Below are positions 1 to 9,785 of a DNA stretch of 64,000 nucleotides, in pieces. A program made the position numbers and the translations under genes. Source of the DNA: Aegilops tauschii subsp. strangulata (lineage: Eukaryota; Streptophyta; Magnoliopsida; Poales; Poaceae); the NCBI RefSeq assembly GCF_002575655.3, contig NC_053035.3:499688601-499752600 (forward strand). The letters are read 5' to 3'. Position 1 is the stretch's first letter, and the number at the start of each line of letters is the position of its first letter. Under the pieces are notes generated by a model. The model saw only the letters and a list, made by a program, of their open reading frames with translations, was not told the origin of the DNA and searched no databases.

Positions 1-26
1 CCTACCATTCCGCGTAAAAAGTAATT

Positions 27-113
27 GATATCTTACCGAATACCAACGTGCAACAGATATATCTTATCTAATATAACGTGCAACTAATATCCTACCTAAT
101 ATAAACGTGCTAC
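27..113. repeat. Three ~29-bp tandem units, AT-rich
   Basis: Three imperfect head-to-tail units occupy 27-55, 56-84 and 85-113, each ending in a version of ACGTGCAAC or ACGTGCTAC. No coding potential is seen. The array lies just outside the left end of the Harbinger element at 233 and looks like local tandem duplication. The rest of 1-232 holds nothing I recognise. Confidence 0.6.
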
Positions 114-300
114 ATTATTACTAGTTTCTGAAAAAACAAAAGAATTAAATGCAACAGCTAGTCTTAGACTAGTTCAAGACCAAACACACCCGTGACATAT
201 GACATATTCTACAATTAGTTGCTTCCAGGTAGGTACATCTCTAGCAGACCCATTATATCACGGACCCTTATATCGAGTTTACAATTCGCGAAAGCCCGGT

Positions 301-434
301 TTTGCGGGCTGGCGCGGGTTGCGGCCCAACAAACCCCACATAGCGGAACCGTAAAACTAAATAATCGTAGAATATTATATTTTATGGTTCCGCTATGCGG
401 GGTCTATTCGGCCGCAGCCCGCGCCAGCCCGCAA
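301..434. repeat. Near-perfect inverted repeat (hairpin)
   Basis: Arm 301-326 pairs with 409-434 with one mismatch. The outer core is GCGGGCTGGCGCGGG against CCCGCGCCAGCCCGC. A second pairing block is GCGGAACC (343-350) with GGTTCCGC (387-394). The loop is AT-rich. It sits inside the left subterminal region of the Harbinger element, where such GC-rich palindromes are common. Confidence 0.8.
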
Positions 435-646
435 ACTAAAAAATCCAATTAGACAATGCGGCCGCAATTCCGATGATTGGCTTCAAATTCAAACAATCAA
501 ACATAGTTTTGCGTGGAAATTAAGCATAGTTTTCAAACATGACGCAAAATAACTTCATGCAAAAGCCACCACCACCTCCATCACATCTTCATCATCGTCA
601 TCGCTCTCCACCACTGCCACCGAAGCCAACACCACCTACATCATCA

Positions 647-2185
647 TCATGGCTCTCCACCACCGCCACCGAAGACACCACCACCTCCATGACCATCATC
701 TCCACCACCGGCGCCGGATCCACCACCAGCACTGAAGCCACCATCCGTCGCCCGCTAGATCCTTCCCTTCACGATCTCTCTCCTTGCCATATCATGCCAT
801 TCTTTGGTTAGGTCGTCCATGTCATTGCGGTTCATAGTCATGATCTTGTTATCTTCGGCAAGAAGCTTGGCCATGGCCTTGTACTCCTCGGCAAGGGCTT
901 TTCTCTCCTCAATGGCAGCCTTGCGCAACCCATCTTCATTGAGTAATTGCCATTTTCTTGCTTCTCTTGCGCCTTCTTCTCGGCCAACTCCTTCATTGCC
1001 GGCAATGTGTTGGCCACCATCAACTCATTTGATGCACCATGGCATCTATCTTGTCCCACACGCTTGATGCCTCCGCTTCCCTCTTGATCTTGTCCTTGGC
1101 CTTCTTGTTTCCATCGGGCTTGTTATTGTTTCTTGGGCAATCATCATCTTCAACGTCATCATCCATGTTGGTGAGTGCACCTCTTTCCGGTGGGGATTCT
1201 TTCCCAATCAACTTCCACTTCTCGATATGTTGATTTTTTTCCAACAATGGTCTAGTTAAAGTGACTTGCCACCAGAAGTTCCATGTCATTGTACTGTTCT
1301 TGCGCAATTCTCTCCTACAAAATAAAAAAACAGTGTCAAATTATGCTACCACTTCAACGGCTACGAATGATTTGCACAACTTGGGAAGTGAAAACAAACT
1401 CACATAATCGGATTCAATGGTGCCACTTGGAGGTGCATTGTGGAATTGCTCCAAGCAAGCCCAATGGCTTTAAATCGGCTTGAGCACGTCCCAACGACCT
1501 TGGAGTGACCTAAAAGTGTGTTGTGTCATGTTGGGATACTGTTCCATCATGCGGAAGAATTGATCCTCTATCCTTTGACAATACGCTTGGTGGTTTGGTC
1601 GTGCCGGTGCATGCATCAAGGGACACCGCATTCCAGGCCTTGACCAAGATTTGATCTTCCAATTGTGTGTATCTTCGATCTTGCGCGCCCTTTTGCTTGC
1701 GCTTGGTCGAACACCCCCTCCTCAACCTCCGCCACCTCATCTTCTTCCTCACCGTGACCGTGCACGACACCATCCATCTCATTGTAACCATACCGATCGG
1801 GGCTTGATCGATGTCGACGGTGTTGTCGTCCAACATGTGCGCGAACTCGGTAGTGGCATCATGCAAACCGGCACTACAATGTTGCTCAAAAAGTCACGCA
1901 CAAGCTCAAATGGCGAAAAGTGAAAACAATTAGAAGAAGTCGAAGTATCATACATTGCGCCCATTTCGTCGAACACCTCGGGGGCGGTGGCAGCAACGTC
2001 GTCGGTGGGTATCCTAGGGGTAGCTCTTGCCGGCGCAATAGGAGGAGGTGTTGGCGTGGTAGCTCTTGCGGTGGCCTTCTTGCGTTTCACCCCCGCCACC
2101 TTCCGCATCTTCACCGGTGGGGTGGGATGGGCCGGAATCGCAGAGGCGGCGGCGGCGGCAGGTGCGCCTCGGCAGTGACTGCGGG
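647..2185 (-). pseudogene. Myb/SANT-like, NAM-associated-type protein, 3' part (broken)
   Basis: Minus-strand pieces resemble the high-copy grass family often annotated as Myb/SANT-like or 'NAM-associated C-terminal domain' proteins, the usual ORF1 companion of Harbinger transposases. In order from 2185 downward: a basic, Pro/Ala-rich region with KMRKVAGVKRKKATARAT; an EVFDEMGAMYDTS block; a trihelix-like YTQLEDQILVKAWNAVSLDA motif; a FRSLQGRWDVLKPI block; a KIKREAEASSVWDKIDAMV helix; an ELAEKKAQEKQ coiled region; and a Gly-rich tail. The frame is broken near 1600. In-frame stops fall near 1474 and again before the Gly-rich tail, and one or more introns separate the blocks. The 5' end lies at 21055-21213, on the far side of the 18.9-kb insertion. 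Clearly a pseudogene; DNA binding is inferred from the family. Confidence 0.7.
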
Positions 2186-2588
2186 TGACGGTGTCCTGGA
2201 CTAGGGGATACTCATAACGTTGTCTCCCGACTAGGTGGATCGGGCCGAGGACCCCCATGGCGGTGCACTCGTGGGCCAGTTCAGACAACCCATGCCGTAT
2301 ACAAGGAGGATTCCACAAGACTTGATGTTCAAGACCAGGACTCTCCTAAAACCTTGGCCTTGGTGCATATATAAACCCAGGCTAGGCTAGTCGATAGATC
2401 ATCTCATATTCATTAGAACTATCTCGTGGTAGATACATGTACCCTGGACTACACCTATATCAATACAATCAAAAGGAGGACGTAGGATATTATCTCTTCG
2501 AGAGAGCCTGAACCTGGATAAAATCCTGTGTCCATGTTACCATCGCTTAGGACCCCAAATACGAGATATGCCGGATTTGACACCGACA
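2186..2588 (+). repeat. 5' LTR of gypsy-type element
   Basis: 403 bp with terminal TG...CA. A TATATAAA box lies at about 2368-2375 and can serve as the LTR promoter. It matches 20659-21049 along its length, with a ~42-bp segment around 2248-2290 absent from the right copy. Confidence 0.85.
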
Positions 2589-2922
2589 TTGGTGCTTACA
2601 TTGAGAGCATGCTAGGTGATAGTCGCGGTTTGATGGGAGTCAAAATCAACCGTCAGATGATATTTTTTGCGGTCCGATCTGTTTCATGTATATTATCTTC
2701 TTTGCATATTACTACTCCTGGCTCGCAACTATGTTCGCAGAACTATAATTAGGTCATTACTTTTTGGGCGGCTGTTCTTCGCGAGGGATCGGATGGTCGG
2801 ATTTGGAAAAATATGGCTTCTCAATCAATTAGAGTGGACGCAGACGCCGGCGGAGATCCGTGTACTGTCACAGCACACGCAGACGCTGGCGGAGATCCAT
2901 GTACTGTCAGAATCCCAGGAAC
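2589..2922. other. Gypsy internal leader, no gene
   Basis: The stretch starts with the primer-binding-site region. A ~35-bp tandem duplication is present near 2837-2911 (CAGACGCYGGCGGAGATCC twice). No coding region is seen. It ends at the 9-bp duplication CCCAGGAAC (2914-2922) of the MULE. Confidence 0.6.
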
Positions 2923-3187
2923 GGCAGAAATCACATATTTGTCCCGAGGACAAAATCAAATCACAAACTGACCTGCTTTTGAAAGAATTTCACTCTGCTG
3001 ACCCTTCCGTGTGGCGCCCGACAGCTAGGCGCCGCACACTACTATGCAGCGCCTCTGCCTTAGGCGTCGCACCTCCTGCCAGCGTGGCAGCCCTAGTCCA
3101 GTTCCGGCCCCACAGACAGCACTGCATCGCCTAAGGCTTAGGCGCCACACTTGTAATGTGCAGCGCCCGTCTCTTAGACGTTGCACA
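2923..3187. repeat. Left terminal inverted repeat of MULE
   Basis: About 265 bp, inverted and ~90-95% identical to 13081-13351. It contains several GTGCAGCGCC...GGCGNNGCAC palindromes and a shared CTGCCAGCGTGGCAG core. In Mu elements the terminal repeats carry transposase-binding sites and promoters. Here the transposase leader starts at its inner edge. Confidence 0.9.
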
Positions 3188-3204
3188 GTCTATGTTCCAC
3201 TTAG

Positions 3205-3640
3205 GCTGGCCCCACCCTCTCTCCCGTCCCACCCCCACCCCACACACCCCCACCCCACCCAAACCCTTAGACTTGCGCCTCTCCTCTCTTCCCCTCTCCC
3301 CCCCTCTCAAATCCTTCTCAAATCTTGCAAATCCGGAGTATTTGACCGTGGATTTCGAAGCCAACCCCTCCCTTAAGGTAATCTCCTCCGATCCCCTCGT
3401 TTTCATCCATAGGAAATGCCACATTTGCGCAAATCTTGCTACTTTGGGGAAACCCTAGCTTTGGCTTGGATTTGCAAATTTGTGTTGAATGATGTTATGT
3501 TTCTTTGCTAATTTGGTATGGTTAGGCTTTCATAGTATGCTAGGGTTAGGGTTATGTGTGTTTGATGTTGGTGTTAGGGTTATCCTATGGTTAGGATTGT
3601 GGTTATTGTTAAGTGGGGGTTATGGTTATTAATTCATATA
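3205..3640 (+). promoter_or_regulatory. Duplicated leader/promoter block, copy 1 (transposase gene)
   Basis: A C-rich tract (CCCCACCCCACACACCCCC) is followed by a leader ending CCCTTAAG, then GTAATCTCC as a likely 5'-UTR intron donor. The acceptor TTGTAG lies at 3701-3706, just before the ATG at 3709. Almost the same ~400 bp recurs at 7975-8385 before the GRF gene, so two genes of one element share a copied promoter and leader intron. The intron part is rich in TTAGGG-like words, which are not telomere arrays. Confidence 0.65.
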
Positions 3641-3708
3641 TGTGTGTTTGTGCAAATATTTTTGTTAAGTACTTACTTGATATATGTGTGTTTTTGATTA
3701 TTGTAGGG

Positions 3709-6700
3709 ATGGGGAGAACATGTGTTTATGTTCATCATGTGGATAAAGAGGCCTTTTTGAAAGGCAATGTTGAGCCGGACCCGGAAGAGCTTGACATGTT
3801 GTTTGAGAGTAGTCCTAGCTATGCGGAGCTCTTGGACCAAGTGAGGAAGGATTTGAATTGGATGGACCCAAGTGACGTTGTTGAGTTCGAGGGAAGGCAT
3901 AATGTTGGTTTTGGAATGCACATCCGTTGGAAGACAATGCGTGTGAACTCCGAGAAACGTTGGGTTGCATACAAGGAGACGGTTGCCGAATCTCTAGACA
4001 AGGCTTTTGAGTTATTTGCCTCCAAGAAGGTTGAGTCTACTTTGAATTTAGACTTGAACCGGAACCCCTCCCCGTTGGTTGCTAGCACTCCCCCACCCAT
4101 TAACCAAGATAAAATGAGTGAACCTCATTTCATGCAACAAGATTGGCCAACATTGAGCCCGACTCCAAACAACCAAAATAAAGCTTTTGAAGAGGAGACT
4201 GATGAGTACGAGGAGGATGACAACGAAGTTGATCTCCATGACAACAATGTGGGTGATCTCGACCAATATCATGTGCAAGAGACAATGGACCAATTCATCC
4301 CTTTTTCCCGTGCATATGCATCGGACTCGGATGACGATGGTCCCGATGAAGAAGTTGATGAGGAGGGGTTCACGCCGAAGGAGGCCCAAGCATTCAAGAA
4401 GGTATTCGGGAAGGACCACAAGACACCATTGTTCAAGGATCTTAGTCTCGCGGATGAAGCCGTTGTGGATGGTGGCAAATGCATATCTCTTGGAGCTAGG
4501 CCAAGTTCTCACCGTGATTTGTAAGACGGCAAGAACGGGATATATCCCGGTTGTGAGTTTGAATCCTTCTTGGATTTGAAGATGTGGCTTGACAACTATT
4601 CGGTTACACATTATCGTCCACATAAAGTGGCCAACTCGGACGTCAATGTGCGTCACACGGTCAAATGTGAAGTGTCAAGATGTCCATGGAATGTGCGTGC
4701 GAGGCCATGGAAAGGAGGTCCCACTTGGCGCATAGTGAGTTGTCTACCAACTCACATGTGCCGGCACAAGAATGCGGATGGCGAGCTTGTGTACCAACAA
4801 CACAGACAACTCACGTCCGAGTTCATTGCTTACAGGTTATCCAACCAAATATCCACACTTCCAATAATGAGCATCAAGAGTGTCATTGACCTTGTGAAAT
4901 CCATCTTTCATTACAAGCTGACGTACGGCAAGGCATGGAAGGCGAAGCAAGCCGCATTCAAGATGTTGTATGGCAATTGGGAGAAAGCATACAACCGACT
5001 CCCTAGGTTGTTGTTAGCTATGGCCGCCACAAACCCAGGCATGGTTCACGTGGTTGAGCCTCATGGGCACCAAACATTGATTCATAACGGGAGGACCGTC
5101 CGAGTATTTGGCCATGCATTTTGGGCCTTTGAGCAATGCGTGAGGGCTTTTGAGCATTGTCGTCCCGTCATCGCCATTGATGGCACGTTCTTGACCGGAC
5201 AATACAAGGGCACTTTATTGGTTGCAATAGCAAGTGATGCCAATAACCGGGTGTTGCCTTTGGCTTTCGCTTTGGTTGAGGTGGAGAACAATGATAACTG
5301 GGAGTGGTTCTTGCGTCAGTTGAGAACAAGGGTATTACCGGCTGAAAGGGAAATTTGTGTCATATCGGATCGCCATCCAGGAATTCTAAACGCGGTGGTG
5401 GTTGACATTCCCGGACATACAAAGTTGCACCATCGATGGTGCATGAGGCACTTTTGTGCAAACTTCTATAGGGCATGTGGTATCAAGGAGCTGGCCGATG
5501 ATCTTCAAGATTGTTGTCTCGCTTTCACCAACAAGCGGTTTGCCACATTGTTCAATGCATTGCTCAGACACAAGAAACTTGACCCCGGTGGTCTTGAATT
5601 TCTCAATAGGAACATTGTTGAAAGGAATATGTGGGCACGTGCTTTTGATGAAGATGGCCGGAGGTACGGTCAAATGACAAGCAATATGGCAGAATGCTTC
5701 AATAAGGTGCTCAAGGGTGTACGTGCATTACCCGTGACGGCAATAGTTCAATACACATTTGACAAGATGAATGGATACTTTTTAAAGTACTCAATGGAGA
5801 CGGATAAGCAGATTGCTGGTGAGAACAAGGATAAGCACAAGTACTATTTCCCACCAAAGGTTGAAGAATGGTTGGACTTTCAATCACGAAAGGCAGACTC
5901 CCAAGAAGTTGTACTATATGACGACAACGAGTGGAAGTATGAAGTGAAAGAGCCTGGAGGAACCACAAACGATGGGCACCAACACGGAGGCCGCGCTTTC
6001 AAGGTCTCCCTAACACGGTGTGATTGCAGCTGCATGAGGCCATCGTTGCTTCATCTCCCATGCTCGCACTTGTTAAATGCGTCCCGTGTTAGGAATGTGG
6101 ACGTCAATCACCCTCTTACCGTGTGGGAGTCCGAGTTCTCAATCATGACGGTAAAGAATACATGGGCTCCCCGGTTTCAGCCATACTTGGACCAATCACA
6201 ATGGCTGGAGTATCATGGAGTTCAACTATGGCCGGACCCGGAATTGAAGGTCGTTAGACGGGGAAGACGTAAGACAAAGCGTCTTAGAGGTGACATGGAC
6301 GGATGGGGCCGTGGTGGCGGTGGAGAATACGGCACCGCCAATTCCAAGAGCCTCGTGAGCAAACCCGTTGTGGGGACTGCAGTCATCGGGGACACAACAC
6401 AAGAACTTGTCCCAAACCAAGAAAAAGATCAAAGAAAAATGATGCAAGCACAAGCCAAGCAAATGATAGCCAACCAAGTCAACCAACGAGTAGCCAACCA
6501 AGTCAAGCAAGCCAACGAGGAACTAGGCAACAAAGAGGGAGTCAACTAGGTCTTAGAAGAGGCCGTTGTGGTGGTAGAGGCCGTGGTGGTGGTAGAGGCC
6601 GTGGTGATGGCCTAGGCCGTGGGGATGGTCTTGGCCGTGGTGAAGGCCTAGGCCGTGGTGACGGTCTTGGCCGTGGTGAGGGTCTTGGCCGTGGTGATGA

Positions 6701-7222
6701 TCTTGGCCATGGTGGTGGTAGAGGCCGTGGTGATGGCCTAGGCCGTGGGGATGGTCTTGGCCGTGCTGAAGGCCTAGGCCGTGGTGACGGTCTTGGCCGT
6801 GGTGAGGGTCTTGGCCGTGGTGATGATCTTGGCCGTGGTGGTGGTAGAGCCCGTGGTGGTGGTCTTGGCAGTGGTGGTGGTAGAGCCCGTGGTGGTGGTC
6901 TAGGCCGTGGTGGCGGTAGAGGCCGTGGTAGTGGTAGAGGTCGTGGTGGTGATCTTGGCCTTGGCGGCGGCCGTGGTGGAGGAATGTTCAGTTGGCTCAA
7001 TTGGACCATTGCCGTATGTGACTTACTATGATCTTGTTCTTTTGGCTCAATGCTTGTGTTGTCATTTTGCATCGTGTGACTAACTATTATATTGCCATTT
7101 CCATAGGTATGGAAACAATGAAGGGGGTGGAGGACACGGAGGGGGAAGGTGAGCTCCCTTGGTGGTCGAAGGAGGGAGAAGAAGAAGAAGAAGAGAGGAA
7201 GAAGAAGGGACAAGGACCGTGA
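3709..7222 (+). pseudogene. mudrA-like: MuDR-type MULE transposase (one nonsense codon, one frameshift)
   Basis: This is the transposase that would cut and rejoin the element by binding its terminal repeats. From the ATG at 3709: an N-terminal region; an acidic stretch at about residues 160-225; then a MULE catalytic region. Visible residues are D491 in AIDGTF, D554 in VISDRHPG and E662 in NMAECF, the expected DDE set, followed by a SWIM zinc finger C771-x-C773...C785-x-H787. Codon 272 (4522-4524) is TAA; reading resumes in the same frame directly after it and stays open to 6549. A one-base shift near 6335 throws out of frame a CCHC knuckle (CGDCSHRGHNTRTC) and a Gly/Arg-rich repeat tail. The final exon (7108-7222) is inferred from GTATGT at 7013 and CCATAG before 7108. 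The coding state is nearly intact, so decay is recent. Confidence 0.88.
6591..6842 (+). repeat. 126-bp tandem duplication inside the Gly/Arg-rich tail
   Basis: Units 6591-6716 and 6717-6842 are nearly identical. They are themselves built from ~12-18-bp words such as GGCCGTGGTGATGG and GGTCTTGGCCGTGG. The period, 126 bp, is 42 codons, so expansion keeps the GRGDGLGRGEGLGRG-type frame. RGG-like tails can bind nucleic acid; that role is inferred. Confidence 0.8.
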
Positions 7223-7480
7223 CCTTCTTATGAACCAAAATGTGTGCTACTATGTGCTATGAGACGTAAATGACTATGTCTTTTGGCTCAATGTTTGTGT
7301 ATGACTATGTGATTGGACTACTGCATTGCTATGTGTGTATGAGTATGTGATTTGGACTACTATATGTGCTATGTCTTCTTTCTGTGTTTTGGACTACTAC
7401 ATGTGATTTGGATATGATCATGTGCCATCTATGTGAATCACAAAACATAAAAAGCACTTTGTATTTGAAAACAGCAGATA

Positions 7481-7990
7481 GTGCAGCGCCTCTTCCTTAG
7501 GTGCTGCATACTGACTTAGCAAATTTTTGGGTGCAAAAGCTACTGGAACGCTCCTGTTGCTCTCTGGACTGGCATGTCCAGGTGTGCAGCGCCCAAGGGA
7601 GAGACGCCACACACCACAGTGTAGCGCCTCTCCCTTAGGCGCTGCACGTCTGGACATGCCAGTCCAGGGAGCAACAGGAGCGTTCCAGTAGCTTTTCGAC
7701 CCAAAAAATTGCTAAGTCAGTGTGCAGCGCCTAAGGGAGAGGCGCTGCACTGTAATGTGCAGCGCCTCACTGCTGGGCGCTGCACAGTACAGTCCAGCGC
7801 CTCTCCCCTGGGCGCTGCAGACTGACTTAGCAAATATTTGGCCCGAAAACCAACTGGAACGCTTCTGTTGCTCTCAGGACTGGGATGTCAAGCCGTGCAG
7901 CGCCTAAGGGCAACGCGCTGCACTGTGGTGTGTGGCGCCTTACCCTTGGGCGCTGCACATCTGGACATGTATTAGGCTGCACTCACCCCC
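7481..7990. repeat. Terminal-repeat-like palindromic block between MULE genes
   Basis: Arms 7481-7581 and 7650-7750 form a ~101-bp inverted repeat with a 68-bp spacer and few mismatches (shared core GCTACTGGAACGCTCCTG). A third, direct copy lies near 7816-7905 and a weaker one at 9341-9420. The block is dense in GTGCAGCGCC and GGCGCTGCAC. It stands immediately upstream of the copied leader of the GRF gene, as the true terminal repeat stands upstream of the transposase leader. Confidence 0.75.
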
Positions 7991-8400
7991 TCCCACCCAT
8001 CCCCACCCCACACACCCCCACCCCCACACAAACCCGAAGCTCAGTGCCTCCCCTCTGCCCTCCTCTCTCCCCCTCTCAAATCCTCCTCAGATCCGGAGTA
8101 TTTGACCGTGGATTTCGAAGCCAACCCCTCCCTTAAGGTAATCTCCTCTGATCCCCTCGTTTTCATCCATAGGAATTGTCACATTTGCTCAAATCTTGCT
8201 ACATTGGGGAAACCCTAGTTTTGGCTTGGATTTGCAAATTTGTGTTGAATGATGTTATGCTTCTTTGCTAATTTGGTATGGTTAGGCTTTCATAGTATGC
8301 TAGGGTTAGGGTTTTGTGTGTTTGATGTTGGTGTTAGGGTTATGCTATGGTTAGGATTGTGGTTATTGTTAAGTGGGGGTTAGGGTTAACCAAGAATTCT
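7975..8400 (+). promoter_or_regulatory. Duplicated leader/promoter block, copy 2 (GRF gene)
   Basis: It matches 3205-3640 closely, including the CCGGAGTATTTGACCGTGG leader, the CTTAAG/GTAATCTCC intron donor and the intron body. The acceptor TTTTGTAG ends at 8411, just before the ATG at 8414. It gives the second gene the same promoter and leader intron as the transposase. Confidence 0.65.
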
Positions 8401-8413
8401 CGGTTTTGTAGGC

Positions 8414-9030
8414 ATGGCTTCATCCGGTTCCATGACGAGGCCACCGTGTGCTAACCAAGAAGACATGCCGAACAAGTGGGAGGACGCATCTTTGGACAAG
8501 GTGAAGGAGAAAGATGTCGACATCCCGCCATGTTGGTGTGGAGATGTTTGCAAGGTGAAGGTGTCCACCGACAGAAATAAATCATGGATGGAAGGGCGGA
8601 GATATTTTGTATGCCCGAACTATGCTTAAGATCGTGCACTTCCAACTAACTCCTATGACCAACCACCGGTAAGCTCGAGAAGTAAAATGTTACTATCAAA
8701 TGTGTGTCCACACTAACAAAAAATTTGTATGCAGTCACCGCCTCCTCTATGCAAGTACTTCACGTGGATAGATCTTGAAGTGCCAGAAGATGTCAAAAAG
8801 GACCAATACCAAGATTGTCTTAGGCGGTAATGGCGGTTCGAAGAGGCTTGGAGGAAGAGCGTCGTCAGAAGGAGAGGATGGAGCGGAAGAAACGAGAGGA
8901 GGAGAGGGCACGCCAAGCGAAACTTGCTCGTGAGGAGGAGAGGGAAAGAAAGCTTGCAAAGGCTCGCGAGGCGCAAGAGGAGGACTCAGCCCATGACAAG
9001 AAGGGGAAATGGCCTCGCTCTACTCAGTAG
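8414..9030 (+). pseudogene. GRF-type zinc-finger protein encoded by the MULE
   Basis: Exon 1 (8414 to about 8670) encodes a short N-terminus, then PPCWCGDVCKVKVSTD and GRRYFVCPNY, the first half of a GRF zinc finger (CxC...GRRYFVC). An intron from GTAAGC (8671) to TGCAG (8734) is followed by PPPLCKYFTWIDLEVPED, the second half with the last Cys. A long basic/acidic coiled-coil tail with EERARQAKLAREEERERK ends at 9030. TAA at 8627-8629, a second stop in the CLRR block near 8829 and a frame change into the coiled coil mark it as a pseudogene. GRF fingers bind single-stranded nucleic acid in other proteins; here a role helping transposition is only an inference from position. Confidence 0.75.
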
Positions 9031-9239
9031 GGACTTCGCTTCGCTGCACTCGTCGGCATAAAATTTGTAATGAATGTGTCGTGAACCATTTCGTACTAAC
9101 GTTTGAATTGTCTTAAGTTATGAACTCAACGGCATAAAATTTGTGTTTGTTCAAATTGCTGTGATGCTGCAGTCATTGTAAGTATTATGTTGTTCTGGTG
9201 AAATGAATGTGCTGTAAACTCTGTTTTTTCAGTAAACAG

Positions 9240-9515
9240 CCGTGCAGCGCCCAGAACACAGGCGCTGCACTATACCATGCAGCGCCCAAGGGATAGGCGT
9301 CACACAGTACAGTGCAGCGCCTGTCTATTGGCCGCTGCACTATGACTTGGTAATTTTCGTGGATGGTCAGTGCTGAAAGCCTTCTGTGGCCCTCTGGATA
9401 GCCATGGCCAGGTCGGCAACGCCTATGAGACGGGCGCTGCACTGTACTGTGCAGCGCCTAGGCGTTGGGCGTCACACAGTACAGTGCAGCGCCTGTCTGT
9501 TGGGCGCTGCAGTGT
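9240..9515. repeat. Second terminal-repeat-like palindromic block
   Basis: Repeated GTGCAGCGCC...GGCGCTGCAC words and GTCACACAGTACAGTGCAGCGCC appear twice (about 9299-9324 and 9469-9494). The block follows the GRF gene and precedes the 3' end of the convergent PMD gene. Nothing else is seen in 9031-9239 or 9516-9785. Confidence 0.7.
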
Positions 9516-9785
9516 TGTTAACTGCCAAACTGCAGAAACAGATGCCATTTTGGCCTCATGCAGCACTGACATAAGTTGCTACAACATAAATAAAATTACT
9601 GTAGACTGACACACTAAACAAAGACAACTAATAACTTGAACATCACATCATTTAGGACAATTCAATATTACTACTAGTTCGCAAACACAAATACCACACT
9701 AGTAAGAATTCACCAACATATAACATAACCTCACAAGTTCATCGACCTAATGAAACGGCTACAAGAGCACTAACAAACACAAGCA

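Noticed and set aside
539..811. Plus-strand His/Pro/Thr-rich frame
   Set aside because: It is the shadow of the Gly-rich tail of the minus-strand Myb/SANT-like pseudogene.
3541..3640. TTAGGGTTAGGG-like words, also at 8301-8386, looking like telomere repeats
   Set aside because: The words are few, irregular and lie inside the duplicated 5'-UTR intron of two MULE genes; plant telomeres are TTTAGGG. They are part of the copied intron.
6542..7213. 223-codon minus-strand frame of Pro/Arg/Ser repeats
   Set aside because: It is the complement of the Gly/Arg-rich repeat of the transposase tail; composition alone keeps it open.
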